The notes under the pieces: model-generated
What the model saw: only the letters and a program-made list of their open reading frames with translations
What the model was told of the DNA's origin: nothing
Databases searched by the model: none
Origin: Paenibacillus sp. FJAT-29882
Lineage (GTDB): Bacteria > Bacillota > Bacilli > Bacillales > DSM-1321
Reading direction: 5' to 3'
DNA length: 64,000 bases
Assembly: GCF_001510645.1 (NCBI RefSeq)
Contig: NZ_LMVB01000006.1
Location: 1 to 64,000, forward strand
Shown: positions 9,312-17,323 of the stretch, piece by piece
Layout of the letters: each line of letters starts with the position of its first letter
Position numbering within the stretch: the stretch's first letter is position 1
Translations under genes and position numbers: made by a program

Positions 9312-9548
9312 ATGATTGAATACAAGCAGCATTTTACCACATCTGAACGGATCGCCTTAAAACGCTTAATCCGATATGTAGCTAAAGTACCGGGCATTTC
9401 AACGGGCAAGATCAATACGATTTTGGTAGCCATCGACGACAAGGCGAATGGATACGAGATAAGCAGAGCCACATTTAAGCGAATGACATGCAAAGCAAAG
9501 AAAATCGGTTTGCTGACCGTCAAAGAGACGGTTCGTACTAATAAATAG
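9312..9548 (+). pseudogene. HTH-domain fragment, probable phage/plasmid replication-protein remnant
   Basis: 78 residues, MIEYKQHFTTSERIALKRLI and onward, with helix-turn-helix character (EISRATFKRMTCKAKKIGLL) and ending at VKETVRTNK. From family memory, longer Bacillus phage/plasmid proteins begin this way and continue well beyond this point, so this looks like a truncated N-terminal domain, though a short stand-alone DNA-binding protein is possible. AAAGGAG lies about 14 bases upstream. It is the only plus-strand reading frame between 1 and 23 kb that I accept, and it stands alone between two minus-strand operons, consistent with an insertion remnant. Confidence 0.45.
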
Positions 9549-9577
9549 AACAATCTGTTTTCAACGTAAGGCTCCTA

Positions 9578-9619
9578 AAAGGCAAGGAAAAGAAGGCTGG
9601 CCTTCTTTTCCTTGCCTTT
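9578..9619. repeat. 19-bp perfect hairpin after the HTH fragment
   Basis: AAAGGCAAGGAAAAGAAGG, four-base loop CTGG, then the exact complement. No T-run follows on either strand, although the right arm is itself T/C-rich. It may be a terminator for the plus-strand fragment or an inverted end of a lost element. 9620-9878 shows no gene. Confidence 0.55.
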
Positions 9620-9878
9620 CTAGTAAGCTATCTAATACTCAGCTGAATAGTTACAAACTTCTTTTTTCTAGATATGGTAGGAAATATGGATTAATATATT
9701 AATGACAACGTTTTCTCTTTAAGATTAATAATTACTTGTAAAACTTCTTTAGCAATATAATTATGAAAACACCCTATAGTGCATAATAAGCTACTACAGA
9801 GTGTTTAATAATGTTATTCCTAGACAACTATTTCTTCTTTTAAATTTTTGAAGAAACGAATCACCGTCGATTGTTTCT

Positions 9879-10289
9879 TTACATAAATGTTGGTTCTGGC
9901 AGACGATGTGCTGTATAGAAAGCATCTCCATCGCTTTCAGCATCAAAAATTATCGGTACATTAGGAGTGAAAATAATAACATCTCCTGCTTCAGCTACAT
10001 ATTTGTTTCCTTGCTTGTCCCGCAAGACAAATTTACCTTTGAATACAAACTTCACTTCTAAAAATTCATACACGAATTCAAATTCTTCTCCAGGCTGCAT
10101 AGAGAAGTACCCCATTGAAAGGGCATTTTCAGTTGCCGTAACAGGAACATCAATGATTTGGCTTTTCAGTGCTGGAATTCCTAATATATCATTCAATTCT
10201 AGCTTTTTATAAGTTCCTGCCTTAATAATCTGGACACTAGGTTTTTGGCTCAAATATTTGTAGTTTGTTGCTGCTGTTGATTGGCTCAT
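9879..10289 (-). CDS. EutQ-like cupin protein, copy 2
   Basis: 136 residues, ATG with GAGGTG seven bases upstream. It is a single cupin domain, paralogous to the protein at 3153-3569 (shared YLSQ, ILGIP, SQIID, LEVK, VAEAGDV, AHRLPEP). Where metal-binding cupins carry HxH it has FVYEFLE, so a metal site of the classical type is unlikely. It follows hxlA by 64 bases on the same strand, in the place where hxlB (the isomerase) would normally be, and so is probably co-transcribed with HxlA under HxlR. Function is unproven. A role in sugar-phosphate or aldehyde handling is inferred only from the repeated pairing with hxlA. Confidence 0.75.
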   Translation of the reverse strand: MSQSTAATNYKYLSQKPSVQIIKAGTYKKLELNDILGIPALKSQIIDVPVTATENALSMGYFSMQPGEEFEFVYEFLEVKFVFKGKFVLRDKQGNKYVAEAGDVIIFTPNVPIIFDAESDGDAFYTAHRLPEPTFM

Positions 10290-10353
10290 TTATAAACACC
10301 TCTATTTTTTAAAATATTTTTAATTTCCTTACATGTATGGTCGTTGATTTAAA

Positions 10354-10995
10354 TTAAACGGTAACTGCTTCTTTTATTAAGCGTTGCATTTCTTGTGCCA
10401 CAGCTTTTTTGTCGTCTTTCCCTGTGATACCTCCGCCAACGATTACAAGATCTGGCTGTGCTTGAATCACTTCAGGAAGCGTTTCCAATTTGATGCCACC
10501 TGCTACAGCTGTTTTTGCATTTTTCACGACGCGTTTGATCGTTCTCAATTGTTCAAATGAGTTTTCACCCGCTGCTTGTAAGTCATACCCTGTATGTACA
10601 CAGATATAATCAACACCTAGAGCGTCAACTTCTTTCGCACGTTGTTCAATGTCTTTCACATTGATCATGTCAACAAGAATTTCAGATCCGTGTTTTTTCG
10701 CTTCTTCAACTGCACCTTTAATCGTTGAATCATCTGTTGCACCTAGAACGGTTACGATACCAGCACCCGCTTCAGATGCTTTCATTACTTCATATCCGCC
10801 TGCATCCATGATTTTTAGATCAGCTAGGACCGTTAAATTAGGGAATGCTTCTTTCATTTCTTTAACAGCGCGTAGCCCCTCGTTAATAACGACAGGTGTA
10901 CCGATTTCTACAACATCTACGAATGCCTCTACTTCTCTAACGACGCTGATGCCTTCTGGAATGTTTACTAGATCAAGTGCTAATTGTAATTTCAT
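10354..10995 (-). CDS. hxlA: 3-hexulose-6-phosphate synthase, copy 2
   Basis: 213 residues from ATG at 10995 (GAGGAG ten bases upstream); the longer TTG-initiated frame to 11013 would start inside that ribosome site. It is a (beta/alpha)8 barrel of the HPS/KGPDC/OMPDC suprafamily: ALDLV at the N-terminus, the key motif ADLKIMDAGGYE (about 60-72) with the paired Asp/Lys/Asp catalytic residues, then HTGYDLQ and the phosphate-binding AVAGGIKLET and VIVGGGITG. It fixes formaldehyde onto ribulose 5-phosphate (Mg-dependent). The next gene is a cupin rather than hxlB. The neighbouring upstream gene is an HxlR-type activator and the promoter has a conserved block shared with copy 1. Confidence 0.93.
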   Translation of the reverse strand: MKLQLALDLVNIPEGISVVREVEAFVDVVEIGTPVVINEGLRAVKEMKEAFPNLTVLADLKIMDAGGYEVMKASEAGAGIVTVLGATDDSTIKGAVEEAKKHGSEILVDMINVKDIEQRAKEVDALGVDYICVHTGYDLQAAGENSFEQLRTIKRVVKNAKTAVAGGIKLETLPEVIQAQPDLVIVGGGITGKDDKKAVAQEMQRLIKEAVTV

Positions 10996-11048
10996 GAATA
11001 AGTCACTCCTCAATATAGTTTGTTTACTAGAATTGGTACTACAACTAT

Positions 11049-11120
11049 TATATGTCCTAATTTTCAGAAAATAAAGTACGCACTTTTATAGCATATGGTG
11101 TCATAAAATATACTATTGGA
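11049..11120 (-). promoter_or_regulatory. HxlR-dependent promoter of hxlA copy 2
   Basis: On the minus strand a -10 TATAAT sits 17 bases after a poor -35, and the palindrome AAAGTGCGTACTTT (11073-11086) overlaps or abuts that -35. The block is nearly identical to 155-232 before the other hxlA. The operator assignment rests on this conservation plus the adjacent hxlR gene. Confidence 0.7.
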
Positions 11121-11166
11121 ATTAATAAAATAGAGTCCGCTATCCTTATTACTTGAATGATAGATA

Positions 11167-11559
11167 TTACTGGTCATTGTTGATCATTATACTTAAATCG
11201 TGTTCATTTGTTTTTTCTAATGTATGATTTAAAATAAATTCCGTATAATCTTTTCCCCATACGTACATAGATTCGAGAATCGGGATTAAAGTATGCCCTC
11301 GATCCGTTAGGGAATATTCGACTTTTGGTGGCACGACAGGATAGACTTTACGACTAACAATGAGATCTTCTTCCAGTTCACGCAGCTGACTGACAAGCAT
11401 TCTTTGGGTGATGGCAGGTATGAGAGATTTCAATTCTCCGAATCTTTTTGTCCCTTCTTTCCCAAGATGCCACATGATCAGCATCTTCCATTTCCCCCCG
11501 ATAATAGAAAGTGTTAATTCTTTTTCACAATTGAACGTCTTTCCACGAATATGACTCAT
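11167..11559 (-). CDS. hxlR: HxlR-family formaldehyde-responsive activator
   Basis: 130 residues, ATG with GAGGAGGGA. It is a winged-helix DUF24/HxlR protein: an N-terminal cysteine (FNCEKE, Cys11) as in redox or aldehyde-sensing members, the [12 protein letters not shown] helix, [21 protein letters not shown] recognition region, and the wing [12 protein letters not shown]. In B. subtilis HxlR activates hxlAB on formaldehyde stress. Here it lies directly upstream of hxlA in tandem rather than divergently as in B. subtilis. It probably controls both hxlA copies, because their promoters share the same block. Confidence 0.85.
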   Translation of the reverse strand: MSHIRGKTFNCEKELTLSIIGGKWKMLIMWHLGKEGTKRFGELKSLIPAITQRMLVSQLRELEEDLIVSRKVYPVVPPKVEYSLTDRGHTLIPILESMYVWGKDYTEFILNHTLEKTNEHDLSIMINNDQ

Positions 11560-11943
11560 TTGTTATCCCTCCTCTATTATCTTTATCATACACTATTAAA
11601 GTGTTTTTTTTCTCACTATTCAATAATCAATGTCAGTACTTACAAATAAAACCTTAATACTCTATTCTTAAATTGAAACAAATTCAACTTATTAGAGTAA
11701 ATCCTCTGAATCCACGTATCGAACAGCCTTGTGGTTTCGCATTTATGTATGTGTTAACTCTTACAGAGCATGGTGCCAAAAGACCTTTAATCAGATGATT
11801 TTATAATAAATCGGATAGAAAAATAGATATTTTATCTGAATTTTCAAAAATTAAGATACGAGAATAAAGGATTCTCCTCCCTATCTTTTCCCTTATAAGT
11901 AACATCGTATTAAAAGCCAAAACTCTATTACTTCTTCATAAAA

Positions 11944-11981
11944 AATAGAGGTTGGTGATTATCCAATCACCAACCTCTATT
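11944..11981 (-). terminator. Terminator of the second NCS1 permease gene
   Basis: Perfect 17-bp stem AATAGAGGTTGGTGATT with a four-base loop, followed on the minus strand by TTTTTATG. It lies 38 bases past the stop at 12020. Otherwise 11560-12019 holds only AT-rich sequence and the hxlR promoter region. Confidence 0.85.
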
Positions 11982-12019
11982 TCGATACTATTAGATTATA
12001 AATCATGGTTCCAATAGAC

Positions 12020-13429
12020 TTAACTAGTTTTTCTTGTCGCGATATCTATTTGACTAGCTGTATTTGCCTTCGATCGGAAAATATATTTCGACGAAACAAA
12101 ATAACAGCCACCTGCAACAAAGTACGTTGGAATACCAGCAGTAATGTAAATAAAGATTCCACTTGGCTGATCCAATAATGGATTATACACACTCCAATAA
12201 AAGATTGTTCCAACGATTACGCTTAATACAGCTGAAGGATTAATCCCATACCAGTATTTATAAATTCCGTTTGTATCATATAAATCTCGCACGGAAATAT
12301 TTTGTTTTTTGACAAAGAAGAAATCCACGACGACAATTCCACCAATTACCGACATAACGTATGCAATAATGACAATGAAAACATTCCATGAATTATAAAA
12401 AGCAGGAGTAAGAACTAACAAGATAACAGGCACATTCGTTGCTAAAGCAACCCCCCATTTTTGTTTAGGAAAGATCGTTTTAAAACTGATTGCTTGTGCG
12501 TACATGAAGAAAATCGCTGCTGTAACATTTCCTAATATTAAAAGTCCTAATCCCATGACAGCAAGCCAAGCACTGCCCATTTGTGTCATCCAATCAGTTG
12601 GATTGATTGAACCTGTAACAAGCGTCATAAAAACGGCTAAAATAGCAGCGACGCATAAACCGATTCCATAGCTTAAAAACCCGCCGTTAAATGCACCCTT
12701 TTCATCTTTAGCAAGACGGCTATATTGGCCCAAATAAGGGAGCCAGGAAAAACCAAGCCCGACATTTAACTCGATCGCTGTTGCTAACGATCTTCCAACC
12801 GAATCATATGGTCCTATCGGCTGAAGGGCAAACACCTTGTCTAAATTTTGTCCAAACAAAACGACTCCTAGCAAGATTAAAACTAAAACAAACATGGCCG
12901 GCGCTCCAACCCAGTTAAAATATTTAATCATAATTGGACCTTTGGATGTGACGAATAGACAAAGAAGAATTAAAACAACTGAGAAAAAAGGCGCTCCAAA
13001 ACTACTCGTTGTCAATATACCGCTAGCATGGAACATGTTTAATATGGTTACAATCGCTTCCCCTGACATAAACATCGTAAATGCCGTGTATCCTAATGTT
13101 GTTACAGCAAATAACCCCCAAAACAATTTAGATCCTAGATACCCTAAAGAACTTCTAAAACCAACAATTGTGTCGATCCCATATCGGGCAAAGTAAATGG
13201 CAATTGGTATGATTAATATCATTGGAATCGCATTTCCAAATAAAATGGCCCCAATGGAATCTTTCGCGTCTAACAAGGCTCCTGTAGCTCCACCTGTAAG
13301 CAGGCTAAAGCATGATAAACCTGTCCCGAGTTGAATCAGAAGCAGGCTCCAAAAGCCCAATACTCGATCACCTTTTCTCGCCGGTAAAAATCCAAATGCT
13401 ACATCTTTTGAGATGCTATTATCACTCAT
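12020..13429 (-). CDS. NCS1-family cytosine/purine-type permease (CodB-like)
   Basis: 469 residues from ATG at 13429 (GGGGGG at eight bases); the TTG two codons earlier is less likely. About 12 membrane segments. The N-terminus is typical of the CodB branch, with GFWSLLLIQLGTGLSCFSLLTGG (helix 1) and IPYRAK-like loops read as FARYGIDTIVGFRSSLG. Substrate is uncertain: cytosine, a purine or a related ring compound. A 77-residue single-span protein is encoded 52 bases upstream on the same strand and a copper amine oxidase further upstream in the same orientation, so it might import an amine or its precursor. No damage seen. Confidence 0.75.
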   Translation of the reverse strand: MSDNSISKDVAFGFLPARKGDRVLGFWSLLLIQLGTGLSCFSLLTGGATGALLDAKDSIGAILFGNAIPMILIIPIAIYFARYGIDTIVGFRSSLGYLGSKLFWGLFAVTTLGYTAFTMFMSGEAIVTILNMFHASGILTTSSFGAPFFSVVLILLCLFVTSKGPIMIKYFNWVGAPAMFVLVLILLGVVLFGQNLDKVFALQPIGPYDSVGRSLATAIELNVGLGFSWLPYLGQYSRLAKDEKGAFNGGFLSYGIGLCVAAILAVFMTLVTGSINPTDWMTQMGSAWLAVMGLGLLILGNVTAAIFFMYAQAISFKTIFPKQKWGVALATNVPVILLVLTPAFYNSWNVFIVIIAYVMSVIGGIVVVDFFFVKKQNISVRDLYDTNGIYKYWYGINPSAVLSVIVGTIFYWSVYNPLLDQPSGIFIYITAGIPTYFVAGGCYFVSSKYIFRSKANTASQIDIATRKTS

Positions 13430-13487
13430 ATACAAATCCCCCCTCTTTTATAAAAACTGCTTTAAACATTCTGGTTATCACAGCCAT

Positions 13488-13721
13488 TCAATTCAAATTC
13501 ATAATTAAATACACTAAAAAAACACTTATGATTTCTACCAAAAACAATGATAAAGAAGAATCTTTCCACGTCATTCTTTTCACTTCATGGTCTTTGCTTT
13601 CAATTTCAGCAAGCCTGATGTCTAAATCTGCATACAATTGATCCACAAATGACTGATCCGTAGACGCATACGTTGTCTCTTCAAATGCTTCTGTTTTCAA
13701 CATTGCTTCTTGTTCTCTCAT
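13488..13721 (-). CDS. Small single-span membrane protein paired with the NCS1 permease
   Basis: 77 residues, ATG with a strong GAGGTG seven bases upstream, which supports real translation. The first 50 residues are polar and acidic with a DLDIRLAEIESKDHE amphipathic segment. The last 22 form one hydrophobic helix (LFLVEIISVFLVYLIM) ending a few residues before the stop, so it is probably a tail-anchored protein with its N-terminal domain in the cytosol. It precedes the permease gene by about 59 bases. I do not recognise the family; a transporter accessory subunit is a plausible guess. Confidence 0.65.
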   Translation of the reverse strand: MREQEAMLKTEAFEETTYASTDQSFVDQLYADLDIRLAEIESKDHEVKRMTWKDSSLSLFLVEIISVFLVYLIMNLN

Positions 13722-14158
13722 AATTTCACCTCATATAGTTATTGTTAAACTTTTCGTAAAACATGTTCTCTTGGCAAGTTAACAAACGACTAGACGTTGA
13801 CGTCTCGAATCATTATGTGAGTTTTCTAATACCATTAATAGGATTTTTCATCAGTAATGATATTCATGGTCATCTACTTGAATGTAATTATCGATCGATT
13901 GGGCTAAAAAGTGACTATTAAAATAGCTGAAATAACGATTGTAATGATTTATGGCAATCAAATCCAACAGCTGATTGAATTTATGGAAAATTCTGATAAT
14001 TTATCCGATGGTTAAACTTCTCCTCATCCATAATACCATTACAACCGTCATGCCAGTTATATCCTCTATCTCGCTTCGAAACGAACTGATCTTTATAAAA
14101 AAACTAAAAAAGGGTGTTATATTCTGCAACAGGATCGTTCTCTTTCTATAATAAGAAG

Positions 14159-14192
14159 GTGAAAAGGGAATTGTAATCAATTCCCTTTTCAC
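14159..14192 (-). terminator. Hairpin after the copper amine oxidase gene
   Basis: 15-bp perfect stem GTGAAAAGGGAATTG with loop TAAT, 17 bases past the stop. The plus side carries CTTTTTTA and the minus side CTTCTTATTA, so termination may be bidirectional. 13722-14158 otherwise shows no gene; an open frame there lacks a ribosome site. Confidence 0.65.
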
Positions 14193-14208
14193 GCGACTTT
14201 TTTATTTA

Positions 14209-16170
14209 TTAATGGCAGCTTTTACTTTCAGTATTAGAACAGCTCTTGCTTTCGCTCTTAATTGAACGTGGAAGATCCAACGCTGGATTTCCGTCAAAGA
14301 AACCATGAGGCTTTAATTTGAATCCGATATGGTGAACTGGCATTACTGGCCAATCTTCAGGGCGAACAATATGGTGAACAGACATGTTATACCAAACAAC
14401 GATATCCTCATTGTCAATTGAGCGGTTCGCTTTTACATAATGCTCTAAGCTATCGCTTCCGCCTTTATTTTGGTTTGGATATTTTCCGGAAGCATACATT
14501 TGATCACTGTCAAATTGTGTAACATGCAAGTGATTTTTAATAAATCCAGCACGTTTCATAATACTTGACTCTTCATTTAAGAATGGAGAAGCGTTTTCAC
14601 CAGGTACTAGTTCGTATGCAACAGGCTGATCAATAAAGTTCTTAGAGTTTGGATTAATAATTTTCCATCCTCTACCTGTTTCAAGGTTCATTTTACGCTG
14701 TGCTTCCAATTCTGTTTTAAATGTTGTTGTTTCATGGTAGAAACCATTTAAATTTGGATTGTTTTCATCAGGTCGTGTCGCAACTGTATTCGTTTCTTGA
14801 ACAGAGTTCTTTTGACCATCAATATGCGTATCAATACGGTAGTTAAAGATATGTTGGTGAATTGGCGCAAAGACTTGCGGCGCAACTTCTGATCCATATC
14901 TTGTTTTTACGCCTTCTCCTAGTGCACCAACATTCAGAATGCCTGTTAACTTCGCTTCATGTTCAATTCTTCCATCTGTATAGAAGTACCAGAAGAATCC
15001 ATAATCGTAGTTTGCAACAGTTGTGAAGAATGAGATAACAAGACGGCGTGAACGGCGTACTTCTACATCTTCTGTTCTCCAATCTGTATGCTTCCATGCG
15101 ATTCCAGCATCTTCTTCGTGAAGACAAACTGCATTAGGAATTCGATGAACGCCACCTTGGCTATCAGCCATTACAGCATCAAAATAGTGAATGTTACCGA
15201 CACAGTCACAGCCTAGCTCTAAAGAGTTTGCCAATTGACCGATTCCGTATTCACCAGCATCAAACGCACATTGCCAGTTATGAGCAGGATCTGTATCTCC
15301 GTAAGGAACAACCATTTCTGATAAAGCTGCACGATATAGAACTGGTCTTTTCTTTCCTTTATCCTCATAATCTACTGTATGAAGAACAAGTCCTTCACGA
15401 GCTGTGTATCCAATACGGATATCCCATTTTTGCCATTTGATATTATGTCCTTCAACTGTATAGCTAGGACCTTCTGGCTGAACGATTTCTAACGGTTTTA
15501 GATCTGTACGTACATTGATTTCATCATTTAGTTCAGGTTTATAAAGTGCGTTTTTAGGCGCAATTGGTTGTACACCATGATCTTCAATTCTTACAATTTC
15601 CATTTTGTTCATATCAACAACTGGAAGTAAACCTGTAAGTGGATGCGCATATGCATTATCTTCAGGATATTCTTTAACAAAACATAGGGCACGTAACAGT
15701 CTTCTTCCTTCATCTTCTTCGATTCCAAAGTATCCAACAGACCAAGGATCAACCATAACTAAATCTGGATCTTCAATACCGCGCTTTTTAAGAGCTGCAT
15801 GGAAGTCAGGATGACTCTTTACTAGTGCCTCTAGTTCAGAATATTCTTCAAGAAGGAATGATGGCTGAACACCTGGAACATGTTTAAAAGAAATCACTTC
15901 TTCATTTGTAAGAGATACAACAGCCTCATGTGTAGTGCTATCTGTTCTATTAATTATAATAGCAAAAGCTTCCCTGTTAATTGGATCTCCCTCTTTAAAG
16001 TTTAAAACAACATCTTTTGGAGGTTCGTGTAATCCAATTTGTTCAAATCGGGCACTCTCATTTAAGTTCTTTTGCGCTTTTAAAATTGCAGCAGCTCTTG
16101 TAATTTCTTCACCTGTTAGTGGTTCTAGTGGGTGGGCAACCTTTTTTAACACCTGTTCTTGAGTTTCCAT
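14209..16170 (-). CDS. Copper-containing (topaquinone) primary amine oxidase
   Basis: 653 residues, GGAGG-led ATG. It oxidises a primary amine to aldehyde, ammonia and H2O2. The topaquinone precursor tyrosine is in TVANYDYGFF (about residue 387). The catalytic-base Asp is in FDAGEYGIG (about 302). Copper ligands are the HQH of PIHQHIFNY (about 438-440) and a late histidine in VHHIVRPEDWPVMPV (about 600). Domains N2, N3 and the large beta-sandwich are all present, with no signal peptide, so it is cytosolic like the Arthrobacter enzymes. Methylamine, phenylethylamine or histamine are possible substrates. The C-terminal tail SCSNTESKSCH repeats ESKSC and could bind copper. The nearest upstream gene is a YcnK-type copper regulator with a shared promoter element. 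Confidence 0.93.
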   Translation of the reverse strand: METQEQVLKKVAHPLEPLTGEEITRAAAILKAQKNLNESARFEQIGLHEPPKDVVLNFKEGDPINREAFAIIINRTDSTTHEAVVSLTNEEVISFKHVPGVQPSFLLEEYSELEALVKSHPDFHAALKKRGIEDPDLVMVDPWSVGYFGIEEDEGRRLLRALCFVKEYPEDNAYAHPLTGLLPVVDMNKMEIVRIEDHGVQPIAPKNALYKPELNDEINVRTDLKPLEIVQPEGPSYTVEGHNIKWQKWDIRIGYTAREGLVLHTVDYEDKGKKRPVLYRAALSEMVVPYGDTDPAHNWQCAFDAGEYGIGQLANSLELGCDCVGNIHYFDAVMADSQGGVHRIPNAVCLHEEDAGIAWKHTDWRTEDVEVRRSRRLVISFFTTVANYDYGFFWYFYTDGRIEHEAKLTGILNVGALGEGVKTRYGSEVAPQVFAPIHQHIFNYRIDTHIDGQKNSVQETNTVATRPDENNPNLNGFYHETTTFKTELEAQRKMNLETGRGWKIINPNSKNFIDQPVAYELVPGENASPFLNEESSIMKRAGFIKNHLHVTQFDSDQMYASGKYPNQNKGGSDSLEHYVKANRSIDNEDIVVWYNMSVHHIVRPEDWPVMPVHHIGFKLKPHGFFDGNPALDLPRSIKSESKSCSNTESKSCH

Positions 16171-16314
16171 GCAATATCCTCCGTTTCATCTAGTTATATT
16201 TTAATTATACAAACTACTAATTTTGTAACTTCCTCTGACCCATTATCTTCAGCACTAGGCTGAAACTATCATTTATTAACGTGTGTATAGGAAGGAACGA
16301 TTGATATAATTAAA

Positions 16315-16328
16315 TAATAACGCTTTCA
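16315..16328. promoter_or_regulatory. Candidate cre site upstream of the amine oxidase gene
   Basis: On the minus strand TGAAAGCGTTATTA matches the CcpA consensus TGNAARCGNWWWCA except at the penultimate base. It is about 145 bases before the start codon and next to the putative copper operator. Carbon-catabolite control of amine use would be expected. Confidence 0.4.
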
Positions 16329-16339
16329 TTGGTTCATTA

Positions 16340-16355
16340 ATTGTAAAAAACGGAA
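16340..16355. promoter_or_regulatory. Putative YcnK operator upstream of the amine oxidase gene
   Basis: ATTGTAAAAAACGGAA is identical in all 16 bases to 17122-17137 upstream of the ycnK-like gene. Its presence at exactly these two promoters suggests one regulator, most simply the YcnK homologue. Confidence 0.55.
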
Positions 16356-16434
16356 CCTTCCCACTTTTCAAAAAAATAAACTGAGTCATTAGTCATTATT
16401 GGGATATGGAAGATTTGGTACTTCTAACAATTAA

Positions 16435-17004
16435 TTAAAGTTGACGACAACTTTCACCTTCCATAACCTTATTAACGATTTCAATGGCTTCATGAAATTG
16501 ATAGAGATCGCCACCAAATCCTAATTGAAATTGCTTGGCTTGTTTCATAGACTCAAAAATAAGTACTTGTGGCTGGCAGTGATTTAGTTGGATATCTGCA
16601 TTAAACAAAAACGTCGCAATCTTAGCACTTATCGTTGTTTCTTTTAAAAAGTCATAACAAATAATTTGAGACACTTTCTTTTCTATATCTTGATATCGTA
16701 ATAGCGCACAGTGAGCACAACATGTGTGTTCCACTCGATGATTTACTTTGACCAGTTGCACCGATAATCTGGTATTTGAATGTTTATTGCAATACGAACA
16801 ATTTTTAGTTGTCACATCGTTTTCTGTTGTAGACATCACTCCATTAGATGTTTTGATTACCTTCTGTTCTTCAATGAGCTGTTTCAAATCACGGTAGACG
16901 GTCATGATCGACACATCTAACCTTTTACTAATTTCAGAAATTCGTAACGTTTCTTCTTCTTCTAACCACGTTAAGATTTGTTGTTTTCGCTCTAACGGCA
17001 ACAT
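16435..17004 (-). CDS. ycnK: YcnK-type copper-sensing DeoR/NosL-domain repressor
   Basis: 189 residues, ATG with GGAGGGA. The N-terminal DeoR-type winged HTH is LRISEISKRLDVSIMTVYRD (residues about 18-40). The C-terminal half is a NosL-like metal-binding domain rich in Cys/His: CSYC, CCAHC, and HCQPQV near residue 145, ending in a QLGFGG motif. The layout and length match B. subtilis YcnK, which represses copper-uptake genes (ycnKJI) and senses copper. Here no ycnJ or ycnI is adjacent. Instead it lies 264 bases upstream of a copper-dependent amine oxidase on the same strand. It probably autoregulates and controls the oxidase according to copper supply. Confidence 0.8.
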   Translation of the reverse strand: MLPLERKQQILTWLEEEETLRISEISKRLDVSIMTVYRDLKQLIEEQKVIKTSNGVMSTTENDVTTKNCSYCNKHSNTRLSVQLVKVNHRVEHTCCAHCALLRYQDIEKKVSQIICYDFLKETTISAKIATFLFNADIQLNHCQPQVLIFESMKQAKQFQLGFGGDLYQFHEAIEIVNKVMEGESCRQL

Positions 17005-17121
17005 GTTATCCCTCCGTTCATTAAAAAATACATCAGAATCGTTTTATACTATCTTCAACTGAATGGAATAAAATTCAGGTATAGTGATCTCTATGATATT
17101 ACCCAATTGTTCGAATTCTTC

Positions 17122-17137
17122 ATTGTAAAAAACGGAA
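17122..17137. promoter_or_regulatory. Putative YcnK operator at its own promoter
   Basis: Exact copy of the 16-base element at 16340-16355, 118 bases before the ycnK-like start. No further copy was noticed by eye in other intergenic regions of the window. The remaining 17005-17276 interval shows no gene. Confidence 0.5.
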
Positions 17138-17276
17138 AAAAATGTTGAACTATAACATAGATACACGAATTTAATTGATTATCTGGATGTCAAAACTATG
17201 AAATATACCAAGTGTTTGAATTAGGAATTCTCTTAGAACTAAGAAGGTTTGTAGGCTTGTATACGGCGACATGCAA

Positions 17277-17301
17277 AGAGACTTTCCTAAGGAAAGCCTC
17301 T
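17277..17301 (-). terminator. Hairpin after creatininase gene
   Basis: Stem AGAGACTTTCC / GGAAAGCCTCT (one mismatch) with a three-base loop, 23 bases past the stop of the creatininase gene. The downstream U content on the minus strand is modest (CTCTTTGC). Confidence 0.5.
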
Positions 17302-17323
17302 TCTGTTCACATGAAGGATTCTG

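Noticed and set aside
9239..9553. 104-residue minus-strand frame
   Set aside because: Antisense to the HTH fragment, no ribosome site, composition not protein-like.
501..13435. Purine or preQ1 riboswitches upstream of the NCS1 permeases
   Set aside because: No recognisable aptamer core was found in the upstream regions.
14001..14192. 63-residue minus-strand frame between the amine oxidase and the small membrane protein
   Set aside because: No convincing ribosome site, and it runs into the terminator hairpin.
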